Assembly: GCA_903958915.1 (NCBI GenBank)
Contig: CAJBVC010000535.1
Location: forward strand, 1 to 9,217
DNA length: 9,217 bases
Reading direction: 5' to 3'
From: an uncultured beta proteobacterium
Lineage (GTDB): Bacteria > Pseudomonadota > Gammaproteobacteria > Burkholderiales > Burkholderiaceae_C
The translations under genes were made by a program, and so were the position numbers. Numbering within the stretch: position 1 is the stretch's first letter; each line of letters begins with the position of its first letter. Positions 1 through 6,631 of the stretch are shown here, one piece after another. Below the pieces are notes generated by a model. It did no database searches, was not told the DNA's origin, and saw only the letters and a program-made list of their open reading frames with translations.

Positions 1-1627
1 CCTGCCAGGAAGCGCTCGCGCTCAGTGTATGGGCCAGCTCCGGTTTCAAATTGAGATTACCCACATAACCGTTGGCGTCACCGGTCCAGTTGATCATGTT
101 CATGACCATGTTGTTGTTGGTTGACCAGGCAAAGCGCTCGTACAGGTTGGGTGAACGGGTCTTGCGTGAATAGCCGGCTTCAAAGGTGCTTGCGTTGTCC
201 GGCGTAAAGCGCGCCAGTGCCGAGAGATCAAGGTTGCTGTCGGTCTTTTTGTGGTCCAGCGCATTGAACGCGCCAGGGATGCTGCTCGGGTTGGCGGGGT
301 CACCATAGCCCATCATGCTGCTCATCGTGTTGTAGCCCTGTACTTTGCCTGTATCCATCGTCACGGTGCTGCTGCGCACACCGACCTGCGATGACCAGCG
401 GGTGTTCCATCGCGCCAGCCATTCGCCGAACACATCAGCACGGTCGCGTTGCCCGTTTGCAATGTTCCAGAATTTGTTGGGCGCCATCATGCCGGCGGTG
501 GCACTGATGGGGTCCCACCAATCATTCAAACGGTAGTGTTGTAGCTCGCCGCCAAACTTGAGTGTGTCGCGCTCAGACAAGACAAGATCGGCCTTGACGC
601 TGGCGCCGGTGTTCCTGGCGTCGGTGTCCATTGGCATGCCCATGGAGGTGGAGTTTGCCAGCTTGTTTTCGAGAAAATTCATGGTGTGTCGGGTATCTTC
701 CTGGTACATGCTGGCTTCCAGAGCACCCCACTGGTATTGACCGGTATAGCGCAGACGAGCCTGATCACTCTGGTTGCGGGTCATGTCCATACGCTGATTC
801 GGGAAGCCCTGGTACGGAATGTCCTGACGACCCAGTTTAAGTTCTAGCAGGTGGTTCTGATGGCGCACGGCCACGCCAAGCGACTGGTTTTCCGACTTGT
901 AGAGCGAAGAACCGACTTCTCTGGGGCCTGGCACTTTGACCGTTGCGGTAGGTACCAGGGATGATTTGAAATCCGCTGCGGCTTCGTAGTTTTCTGACTG
1001 TGCGCTGGAGCGTTGGTAATTCATGCTCAGGTTTTCATTGGCCACCGTCAGCGCCACATTGGCGCCCTTGGCATTGCCATTGCTGCGAAAGAATGCACCA
1101 ACCTGCCCCTTGATCAAAGCACCTTGTCCGCTCCTGGCAAATTCCGGTGCTGCCGAATTGACGACGATGGCACCGCCAATGCTGTCACCCCCCATACTCA
1201 CCGGCGTGATTCCGGTGAACACCTGAATACTGGCGACGTTGCTTGGGTCAATGTAGGAAAGCGGCGGATTCATGTGGTTGGCACACGCTGAAATCAGGTC
1301 CATGCCATCGACCTTGATGCGCAGTCGATCGTCGGCCAACCCGTGCAGTGTCGGCAGGCTCGATACGCCACCTGCGCCATAGAAACTAACGCCCGGCACA
1401 TCAGCCAGAAGGCGCGCCGTATCACTGGTGGCTGCCGATTTGCCAGCGAGACTTGCTTTGTCCAGGGTGGTGCCTTGAGTTGGATCGACCCTGGCTTCGC
1501 TGACATGGACGGCGGGCAGGGTAAGTGTTGGCTGGTCAGCGGCGATCACTGGACCACCGAGCAAGGTGGCGACAGGAAAAGCCAGGGCGATGGACCAGGG
1601 CAGGATGCGGAGTTTTGGAGAGAACAC
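1..1627 (-). CDS. OprC/NosA-like TonB-dependent copper receptor, C-terminus cut by window edge
   Basis: The reading frame is open from 1627 to the left edge, giving 542 residues. OprC-type receptors are about 680-720 residues, so the last part of the barrel is missing. I chose a GTG start at 1627: an AAGG lies 8 nt before it and a signal peptide follows at once (KLR, hydrophobic stretch, cleavage near VIA-AD, residue 30). An in-frame ATG at 1681 is the alternative. Residues 36-44 (LTLPAVHVS) could be the TonB box; the plug covers about 45-160. The plug carries ISACANHMNPPLSYID (112-127). C115 and M119 form the CxxxM pair that, in Pseudomonas OprC, binds copper. Further Met-rich stretches occur at 329-333 (MGMPM), 380-381, 435-439 and about 507-511. 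The barrel includes a typical SRKTRSPNLYERF segment near 487-499. The inferred role is energy-dependent copper import across the outer membrane. DUF2946 lies just upstream. The family call is firm; the copper ligand rests on the motif. Confidence 0.9.
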   Translation of the reverse strand, partial: MFSPKLRILPWSIALAFPVATLLGGPVIAADQPTLTLPAVHVSEARVDPTQGTTLDKASLAGKSAATSDTARLLADVPGVSFYGAGGVSSLPTLHGLADDRLRIKVDGMDLISACANHMNPPLSYIDPSNVASIQVFTGITPVSMGGDSIGGAIVVNSAAPEFARSGQGALIKGQVGAFFRSNGNAKGANVALTVANENLSMNYQRSSAQSENYEAAADFKSSLVPTATVKVPGPREVGSSLYKSENQSLGVAVRHQNHLLELKLGRQDIPYQGFPNQRMDMTRNQSDQARLRYTGQYQWGALEASMYQEDTRHTMNFLENKLANSTSMGMPMDTDARNTGASVKADLVLSERDTLKFGGELQHYRLNDWWDPISATAGMMAPNKFWNIANGQRDRADVFGEWLARWNTRWSSQVGVRSSTVTMDTGKVQGYNTMSSMMGYGDPANPSSIPGAFNALDHKKTDSNLDLSALARFTPDNASTFEAGYSRKTRSPNLYERFAWSTNNNMVMNMINWTGDANGYVGNLNLKPELAHTLSASASWQ

Positions 1628-1676
1628 AGGGATACCTTTTTCGTTTTTGCCTGACAGGCGTGATGGGGGTGCGCCA

Positions 1677-1698
1677 GTCATTGCGATCGTGCAATGAC
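1677..1698. repeat. 8-bp perfect inverted repeat ahead of the copper receptor
   Basis: GTCATTGC (1677-1684) and its exact complement GCAATGAC (1691-1698) are separated by six bases containing GATC. The repeat is about 50 bp upstream of the chosen GTG start of the copper receptor and contains the alternative ATG (1679-1681). It could be a repressor operator or an mRNA hairpin. It has no T-tract, so it is not a terminator. Confidence 0.6.
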
Positions 1699-1713
1699 GT
1701 GGCAACGCTAGGC

Positions 1714-1738
1714 ACACAGCGGCGCAGGGCGGCTGTGT
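1714..1738. repeat. 7-bp inverted repeat between DUF2946 gene and receptor
   Basis: ACACAGC (1714-1720) and GCTGTGT (1732-1738) can pair around an 11-base G+C-rich loop, just after the stop of the DUF2946 gene. No run of T follows on the minus strand, so it is not a normal Rho-independent terminator. It may be an mRNA stability or processing stem, or chance. Confidence 0.35.
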
Positions 1739-1756
1739 AGTTAACAGTCCAGGAGA

Positions 1757-2113
1757 TCAGGAGAGGTCAGGCGGGCCGCGCCCTGGGGGCGGTACGGCAG
1801 TACGAGAGGCAATGTGGGCTGCCGGGATGCTTTGCAGCACATGGGCCAGCGGTTGCACCGGCTCGGCGCTCCAGCGCAGCATCGGCGGCGGTGCGTAACC
1901 GGTGGTGCACAGGGAGCAGTCCAACGTATGCAGTGAAACGACTTCACTGCCCTCGTCACTCTTGATCAGCAACTTCATCACGCCCGAAGCCGAGCAGATC
2001 ACCTCCATGGATTGCGGCTTGACGATGGGTGAGGCGATGGCAACCCCGATCGACAAGGCAAACCAGACCAGCACGAAGCGGGCGATTAGGTTAGCGTTGC
2101 GCAGGGTTTGCAT
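1757..2113 (-). CDS. DUF2946-like small exported protein with CxxC
   Basis: The product has 118 residues. An N-terminal hydrophobic segment (about 10-29, ARFVLVWFALSIGVAIASPI) is a signal peptide or membrane anchor. The remainder should face the periplasm. It has Cys40 in a MEVICSASG motif and a CxxC pair (C66, C69) in LHTLDCSLC, followed by a Gly/Pro-rich GYAPPP segment. This layout matches DUF2946 proteins, which as I recall often sit beside copper-type TonB-dependent receptors in proteobacteria; their biochemical role is not settled. It lies 129 bp upstream of the copper receptor on the same strand and is probably co-transcribed with it. The three Cys and His62 could bind a metal, which is inference. 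The ATG at 2113 has only a weak AAGAG ahead of it. Confidence 0.8.
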   Translation of the reverse strand: MQTLRNANLIARFVLVWFALSIGVAIASPIVKPQSMEVICSASGVMKLLIKSDEGSEVVSLHTLDCSLCTTGYAPPPMLRWSAEPVQPLAHVLQSIPAAHIASRTAVPPPGRGPPDLS

Positions 2114-2531
2114 GGTGAAGCTCTTGAAACAGTTTCCTAAAAAACAAATGGAAATCTAGCCAGGTCACTTTTCCGACCCCTAGGTTAACCTTGAAATACC
2201 GAAGCCGAACTTGCAAGGCAATTCTCAAAACACAAACTACGTGCACCACATGTGAACGAATTTGAATTCAGGCGCGGATTGTAAATGCCTTGCTTCAATA
2301 GCAATCCTGCGCGGTTCGTCTGGAAAACGCCGCCCCAACAAGTCCTGTAATCTTTCATCTGGCCCCACGTATAAGTTGTGGAAAAGCTTGTGCACTACCC
2401 ATTGCTGCCCGTACATATGCTGAATCTGCGGCCTTTGGGCAGCGGGAACTGCCTGTCGCAGCCTTCAGCCGTCGGGCCAATCAACGACCCATTGCGGGCA
2501 TTGGCGAAAAACGAAAATGCCAAGGATTCAG
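2114..2531. other. Non-coding gap between DUF2946 and csp genes
   Basis: I see no convincing gene in these 418 bp. The right-hand part of the gap should hold the promoter of the DUF2946-receptor unit. It has a 10-bp perfect palindrome AGGTTAACCT (2182-2191). A loose CCTTG/CAAGG pair about 20 bp apart (about 2190-2219) does not have the spacing of a CueR/MerR operator. Near the csp gene, GCCAAT (2476-2481) and ATTGGC (2500-2505) enclose a CCC/GGG pair and could fold into a hairpin. It lacks a T-tract on the csp transcript side. Confidence 0.5.
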
Positions 2532-2966
2532 TTACGCGATGACAGCCTTGCACTGCTTAATGCAATCTGAGCAGGCTTCCATGCAGGCCTTGCACTCGGC
2601 GTGCTTATCGGCATGCTTGCGGCAGACTTTCTCGCACTCGGTGCAACTCTCAAGTGCCACCTTGGCCAACGCCACCACATACTGCGAACCTTGCGCCGAA
2701 AGTCTTTGTAAAGCGCCGCACAATGGCAACAATTGGTTGACAGACTTGGCGCAATCCGCCAGCGACTTATCGCCCATGCCCAGCAACACCAGGCAGTGCG
2801 CCAAACAGGCGTCGCCTTTCGCCACGCAGTCGCCAGCCGCTTCGATCAGCGCCGCGAACTTGGCGTTGCTGTGATGGTGTGCATGATCGTCGGCAGCCAA
2901 AGCACCTGCGGCCAAGCCAGTCATGGCGATAGCGCTCAAGGCGCCGATGAGTTCTCTTCGTTCCAT
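2532..2966 (-). CDS. csp1: Csp1-like copper storage protein (DUF326, four-helix bundle, 13 Cys)
   Basis: The product has 144 residues from the ATG at 2966. An AGGA lies six bases before this start and an export signal begins at once. The frame extends upstream to 3062, but that start would bury the signal. MERRELIGALSAIAMTGLAAGALAADD has twin Arg (R3, R4), a hydrophobic core and an ALA-A cleavage site, so Tat export is likely. A His-rich segment (HAHHH, 28-32) follows. The mature part has 13 Cys: 47, 54, 58, 72, 83, 108, 111, 115, 125, 128, 132, 135 and 139. Several have CxxC/CxxxC spacing along predicted helices. Csp1 of Methylosinus trichosporium is also Tat-exported and has 13 core Cys, storing many Cu(I) ions inside a four-helix bundle. 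The role inferred here is periplasmic Cu(I) storage, fitting the nearby copper receptor. The gene is alone in its transcript as far as visible. Confidence 0.9.
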   Translation of the reverse strand: MERRELIGALSAIAMTGLAAGALAADDHAHHHSNAKFAALIEAAGDCVAKGDACLAHCLVLLGMGDKSLADCAKSVNQLLPLCGALQRLSAQGSQYVVALAKVALESCTECEKVCRKHADKHAECKACMEACSDCIKQCKAVIA

Positions 2967-3045
2967 AATGAATCCTGATTTTGATTGGCAATGCTTGTTG
3001 GCTGCCACGCCACTTTGGCGCACCGACTTTGCGCTAAGCAAATTT

Positions 3046-3051
3046 AGTATA
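3046..3051 (-). promoter_or_regulatory. Possible -10 box of the csp gene
   Basis: On the minus strand TATACT (five of six consensus bases) lies about 80 bp before the csp start. No good -35 box is seen 16-19 bp upstream, so it is either activator-dependent or a chance match. Confidence 0.3.
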
Positions 3052-3062
3052 GCCTCAAGCAA

Positions 3063-3444
3063 GCGGTGCCCAGCGCGCCAGTGTTCAAGTTTGAAGCAAC
3101 GCCCGCCAAGCCCGGCAATTAGTTCTTGACCGGCTCAGCAGTGGCTCGGTGATGGGCAGGATCCACGTTCACGATGCCCCAAGGAGTCGGTGAGCAAACA
3201 AGGAGCCATTGGCTATCCGGCAGCGGATGACTCTTAGGGGCTGATTGCAGACAGCGAAGAAGTTCAAAAATTGTCCGCTTTGGGCACTTTGCAGGTGTAG
3301 GGGCCGCCTAAATGACTGTCGGCAATTTGGCTTGGAGCGGTCACCCGAATTTCCACAGTGATGGACAAGAACCGCCCAGAAGCGGTCACTTGTGGGTGGG
3401 AGGTTCAGCGCGAAGAATTCTCCGCTGCGAGTCGGCAACAATGC
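3063..3444. other. Non-coding gap between csp and the araC-type gene
   Basis: These 382 bp show no credible gene; the one minus-strand frame (3169-3441) has no recognisable domain or ribosome site. The gap holds two copies of AGCGGTCAC (3336-3344 and 3381-3389), exactly 45 bp apart. The second overlaps a small inverted repeat, ACCGC (3371-3375) with GCGGT (3382-3386). No T-tract follows, so I do not call it a terminator for the regulator gene. The stretch looks like degraded intergenic repeat DNA. Confidence 0.4.
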
Positions 3445-4422
3445 CTACACTTTTGCCGAGTTGAGGTTTTTCATTTGCGTGCGCCGCCACTTGGCAGGTG
3501 GGACACCGTACTCCCGGTTGAAGGCGCGGCTGAAAGCGGTATCGGTTTGATACCCCACTTCCTCTGCGATCTGAATCAACGGTGCATTGCTGCCCGACAG
3601 CAGGTTGGCCGCCAGGAGCATGCGCCATTGCGTCAGATACTGCATCGGTGCTATGCCGACGATTTGCTGGAATTTCTCTGCCAGCACGGAGCGTGATGCA
3701 CCAGCTTCTTTCGCTAGATCTTCCAGCGTCCAGCCCCGCGCTGGATTTTTGTGCAGCGCGCCCAGGGCCGCGCCCACAATACGATCCCCAACTCCCGCCA
3801 GCCAGCCTGTGGTTCCTTGCGGCTGTTCGTTCATGTAGATGCGCAGCACCTCAATGAATAGCACTTCGGATAGTTTGGCCAGTACGCCCATCCCTCCCGG
3901 GCGGGGGGATCTGGCTTCGCTGAGTGCGTAGCGCAAGGATGCCTCAAGCCAAGCACCGGCATTGGAGCCGCGCACATTCACTTTGACTACAGCGGGAAGA
4001 CCGGCCAGCAGCATGCGAGCCAGGCGGGCATCACAAGCCAGGTACCCACAGACCAAGCGGGTGACTGCGCCGCCGCCGCCATAGTCCAACTGACGCGGTC
4101 GACGTGAGAGCAATACGTCCAGTTTGGCGCCCGTGGCGGCAGGAACGCCCGGTGCCGAGGCCATGCGATGCGCATCACCCTGCGGAAAAATCACCGCGTC
4201 ACCCGCTACGAGATGCATAGGTGCTTGCCCCACCATCTCGACATAACATTCCCCTTCGGTAATCATATGAAAGATCACCACGCGCTCCGCGCCAGGCTCC
4301 AAAAAAGGAGCTGCATAGTCCGCGTGCGGCGACTGGTAACACCAGGGTGCCGTGAACCGTCCGTTGATGAAGATGGCCCCGATCAGGCGCACCACCCGCA
4401 GGGTTTCTGACAGGGCGTCCAT
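3445..4422 (-). CDS. AraC-family regulator with N-terminal cupin domain
   Basis: The product has 325 residues from the ATG at 4422; the frame stays open to 4503, inside the preceding gene. The N-terminal half (about 5-195) matches the cupin_6 sensor domain of AraC regulators: FTAPWCYQSP, VVIFHMITEGECYVEM, LVAGDAVIFPQGDAHRM and a later GYLACD. The C-terminal DNA-binding domain has two helix-turn-helix units. The first is at 231-252 (WTLEDLAKEAGASRSVLAEKF) and the second at 282-311 (LIQIAEEVGYQTDTAFSRAFNREYGVPPAKW), the hallmark of the family. The ATG overlaps the stop of the OsmC-like gene as TGATG, so translation is probably coupled. It most likely controls this operon and the divergent methyltransferase operon through the shared intergenic region. 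The effector is unknown; relatives often sit by oxidoreductase or detoxification genes. Confidence 0.93.
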   Translation of the reverse strand: MDALSETLRVVRLIGAIFINGRFTAPWCYQSPHADYAAPFLEPGAERVVIFHMITEGECYVEMVGQAPMHLVAGDAVIFPQGDAHRMASAPGVPAATGAKLDVLLSRRPRQLDYGGGGAVTRLVCGYLACDARLARMLLAGLPAVVKVNVRGSNAGAWLEASLRYALSEARSPRPGGMGVLAKLSEVLFIEVLRIYMNEQPQGTTGWLAGVGDRIVGAALGALHKNPARGWTLEDLAKEAGASRSVLAEKFQQIVGIAPMQYLTQWRMLLAANLLSGSNAPLIQIAEEVGYQTDTAFSRAFNREYGVPPAKWRRTQMKNLNSAKV

Positions 4423-4955
4423 CACTCGGACGTCACAGTGACATGCAGGGCATATGGGGTGGCTGTTGTCAGGGTAGTCGGCACTGGTGAGTGGCTCAGG
4501 CACCTCGTCACCAGGCCTTCCAAGGCCAAGGGATTTGATCCATCTGCAGCAATGGTGACTCGCAACTCCACGTCGAACATTCCAGCGTAAACCGGCTCGC
4601 CATTGGGTTCTGACATCCCAAGGAGTCCTCTTGCATCGGAGCGGCTGCCGGCATGCACCTCAAGGGCTGTCAGCTTGATGCCTTCGCTTGCGGCGGCGAG
4701 TGTGATGGAGGTCGCCGCACATGAGGCAAAACCCGCACGCAATAGCCAGCCAGGGGTGACCTGGTCACCGGTGCCGCCAAGCTCCTTGGGCATATCCGTG
4801 GCGACCGACAGGTCCTGGCCACAGTGGGTCACGACCCTGGTTCCAGATTCCCACCGGGAGACTGCCGGCGAATCGGCGTGGATGGCGACTTCTGGACGTC
4901 TTTGAAATGTAGCCACAACCCGCTTGACACCGGCTTGGACGTCATGAAGTGACAT
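4422..4955 (-). CDS. OsmC-like protein lacking the second active-site Cys
   Basis: The product has 177 residues from the ATG at 4955, chosen for the perfect AGGAG (4962-4966) six bases upstream. The frame extends to 5156, but that part covers the promoter and has no family similarity. The central helix motif GWLLRAGFASCAATSITLAAASEGI (69-93) holds C79, at the place of the peroxidatic Cys of OsmC/Ohr proteins. The second site normally reads CPVxxTL; here it is HSPVPTTL, with Ser156 replacing the Cys. C152 lies four residues earlier and C45 near the N-terminus. A normal two-Cys thiol peroxidase cycle is therefore doubtful, although C152 might substitute. It is the first gene of the operon with the AraC regulator and divergent from the methyltransferase operon. 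Substrate unknown; cytosolic. Confidence 0.88.
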   Translation of the reverse strand: MSLHDVQAGVKRVVATFQRRPEVAIHADSPAVSRWESGTRVVTHCGQDLSVATDMPKELGGTGDQVTPGWLLRAGFASCAATSITLAAASEGIKLTALEVHAGSRSDARGLLGMSEPNGEPVYAGMFDVELRVTIAADGSNPLALEGLVTRCLSHSPVPTTLTTATPYALHVTVTSE

Positions 4956-5196
4956 ATTTAACTCCTGTTGATTTCGCAGACTGTCATTTTGAGGCTTCAG
5001 GCCGCTCCAAGTAATGACCTTATCCCATCTGGATGGTCCGCAGGATGGATGGGCAGTAAATCCGGACGTCAAGGCAACTGCTCGACCACGTGAACACAAC
5101 ATCCGGACGGGAAGGCAAATCAAAGCGACTTTTGAGCAGGACGGATCGGTCCGCACCGAAAGACACTGCGTACCTCACAACTCGAGGTACATCACC
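4956..5196. promoter_or_regulatory. Shared divergent promoter region with direct repeats
   Basis: These 241 bp separate the OsmC/AraC operon (left) from the methyltransferase operon (right) and must hold promoters for both. Two imperfect direct repeats, TCCGGACGTCAAGGCAA (5061-5077) and TCCGGACGGGAAGGCAA (5102-5118), match at 15 of 17 positions and start 41 bp apart, close to four helical turns. A second pair, GCAGGATGGATGGG (5040-5053) and GCAGGACGGATCGG (5136-5149), matches at 12 of 14 and brackets the first. CGGA/TCCG (about 5142-5153) forms a short inverted repeat. Direct repeats on one DNA face are what AraC-type activators usually bind. No convincing -35/-10 pairs are seen. Confidence 0.5.
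5061..5118 (+). repeat. Direct repeat pair, 41 bp apart
   Basis: The units lie at 5061-5077 and 5102-5118. They share TCCGGACG and AAGGCAA and differ only in the two bases between. Candidate binding sites for the AraC-type regulator encoded at 3445-4422. Confidence 0.6.
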
Positions 5197-6009
5197 ATGG
5201 AAAATTCCATTGACTTCAATGCAATCAAAAGCAAGCAACAGTCCGCCTGGGCCAGCGGTGACTATGCGGTGATCGGCACCACATTACAGATCGTCGGAGA
5301 ATCGCTGATTGAGGCCTGCGACGTGTGCTGCGACGAGCGGGTGCTCGATGTCGCTGCCGGCAACGGCAATGCCAGCCTGGCCGCCGCGCGACGCGGCTGC
5401 AAGGTGACTTCCACCGATTACGTGGGGGCATTGTTGGAGAGGGGTGCCGAACGCGCCCGGGCCGACCATCTGGATGTGCAATTCCAGGTCGCAGATGCCG
5501 AAAACCTTCCTTTCCCCAATGCAAGCTTTGACGTGGTGCTCTCCACCTTTGGCGTGATGTTCACACCCGACCAGGCCAAGGCCGCTTCCGAACTGTTGCG
5601 AGTGTGCCGCCCCGGCGGGCGCATCGGTTTGGCGAACTGGACCCCGGATGGCTTTATCGGCCAGGTGTTCAAGACATTGGGGCGACACTTGCCACCGCCA
5701 GCAGGCGTGCAGCCTCCCTCGCGCTGGGGCGTTGTGTCGAACCTGGAGACTTGGTTCGGACCGTCTGCCTCATCGATTCGGGCAACGCCGATGGTGTTCA
5801 ATTTTCGGTACCGCTCTGCAGCCCATTTCATTGAAGTGTTTCGCACCTGGTACGGACCGGTCCACAAGGCGTTCGCAGCACTACCGGCAGACGGCGCTGC
5901 CGCTTTGGAGAAGGATCTGGCGGAACTGCTGAACCGTATGAATCGCGCGGGAGACCATTCGCTGGTTGTGCCCAGCGAGTACCTGGAAATTGTGATCACA
6001 CGAAGCTGA
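5197..6009 (+). CDS. Class I SAM-dependent methyltransferase
   Basis: The product has 270 residues from the ATG at 5197, which has GAGG (5184-5187) upstream. Codons before this ATG read through the regulatory repeats and look non-coding. The Rossmann-fold motifs are clear: motif I VLDVAAGNGNAS (49-60) binds SAM, and TSTDY (71-75) puts Asp74 at the ribose-binding position. VADAENLPFPNASFDVVLSTFGVMF (98-122) covers the adenine and post-motif strands, and RPGGRIGLANW (138-148) is motif III. The pattern fits the UbiE/Methyltransf_11-type group. The C-terminal 100 residues, which would set the substrate, show nothing I can name. It is the first gene of a two-gene operon with an OsmC-like protein (4 bp gap) and divergent from an AraC/OsmC operon. 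It may methylate a small toxic molecule or thiol, which is only a guess. Confidence 0.9.
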   Translation: MENSIDFNAIKSKQQSAWASGDYAVIGTTLQIVGESLIEACDVCCDERVLDVAAGNGNASLAAARRGCKVTSTDYVGALLERGAERARADHLDVQFQVADAENLPFPNASFDVVLSTFGVMFTPDQAKAASELLRVCRPGGRIGLANWTPDGFIGQVFKTLGRHLPPPAGVQPPSRWGVVSNLETWFGPSASSIRATPMVFNFRYRSAAHFIEVFRTWYGPVHKAFAALPADGAAALEKDLAELLNRMNRAGDHSLVVPSEYLEIVITRS

Positions 6010-6013
6010 GACC

Positions 6014-6631
6014 ATGAAAACACTCGTTCAGGACGCCCAGGCCCCACTTCGCAGCCTCTATCGCGCCACACCTGCGCTGGCCATGGTCACCGATCATGCA
6101 CGCACGTGTGGTGTTGATCCGGCTGATCCCTTTCACTCCAGAGTGGAGCCGATGGACGGATGTGGGGTCGTGGTACCCGTAGGGGTGCACCGCGCGGTAG
6201 GCGGATTGCATGACGCACCGACACCGGGTGACATGCTCTGCGCCGCGCTGGCGGCCTGTCAGGACTCGGCGGTCCGCATGGTGGCCAATCGCCTGGGCGT
6301 TGAAATCCTCGCACTGGAGGTACGTGTGACCGCGCAAGTGGATGTGCGTGGCGCCCTGGGTATGGACACGGAGGTGCCGGTCGGGTTTCAGTCTATGTCC
6401 TGTGACATTGATCTGCAAGTCAAGGATGGAACCCCACCCAAATTGCGTGAAGTGCTGGAATCAGCAGCGCAACGATGCTGCGTGGTGCAACAGACACTGC
6501 ACCATCCACCGCCCGTAATGACACGGTTTGTTGCACCGGCTACTCTTTTTGTCAAAGCTCACCTTCCGCGTACCCGGATTCCAGTTGATGGCGAATGCGT
6601 GCCACCAGTACCAGATCACGAGCATCGTTGA
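6014..6631 (+). CDS. Second OsmC-like protein, C-terminal tail read into TA module
   Basis: The product has 205 residues. The OsmC fold motifs are PGDMLCAALAACQDSAVRMVANRLGVEI (71-98), with C82 at the peroxidatic position, and RCCVVQQTL (154-162), with C156 at the second active-site position. Both redox Cys are thus kept, unlike the sister gene at 4422-4955. The start lies 4 bp after the methyltransferase stop, so the two are co-transcribed. The family core ends near residue 170. The last 35 residues (APATLFVKAHLPRTRIP onwards, from about 6530) have no OsmC character, and the gene overlaps the 3' end of the opposing toxin gene by 80 bp. This suggests the original stop was lost when the toxin-antitoxin DNA arrived. 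Probable cytosolic thiol-based peroxidase or electrophile-responsive protein; substrate unknown. Confidence 0.88.
   Translation: MKTLVQDAQAPLRSLYRATPALAMVTDHARTCGVDPADPFHSRVEPMDGCGVVVPVGVHRAVGGLHDAPTPGDMLCAALAACQDSAVRMVANRLGVEILALEVRVTAQVDVRGALGMDTEVPVGFQSMSCDIDLQVKDGTPPKLREVLESAAQRCCVVQQTLHHPPPVMTRFVAPATLFVKAHLPRTRIPVDGECVPPVPDHEHR

Noticed and set aside
2190..2219. A CueR/MerR-type copper operator from the CCTTG/CAAGG pair
   Set aside because: The arms are about 20 bp apart; known MerR-family copper operators have much closer arms between -35 and -10 boxes, which are not visible here.
2476..2505. Terminator of the csp gene
   Set aside because: The hairpin lacks a T-tract on the minus strand downstream side and the stem is interrupted.
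3371..3386. Terminator of the AraC-type gene
   Set aside because: Only a 5-bp stem, with no following T run.
3169..3441. A 90-residue minus-strand open frame after the AraC-type gene
   Set aside because: No ribosome site, no known domain, and it spans repeat-like intergenic DNA.
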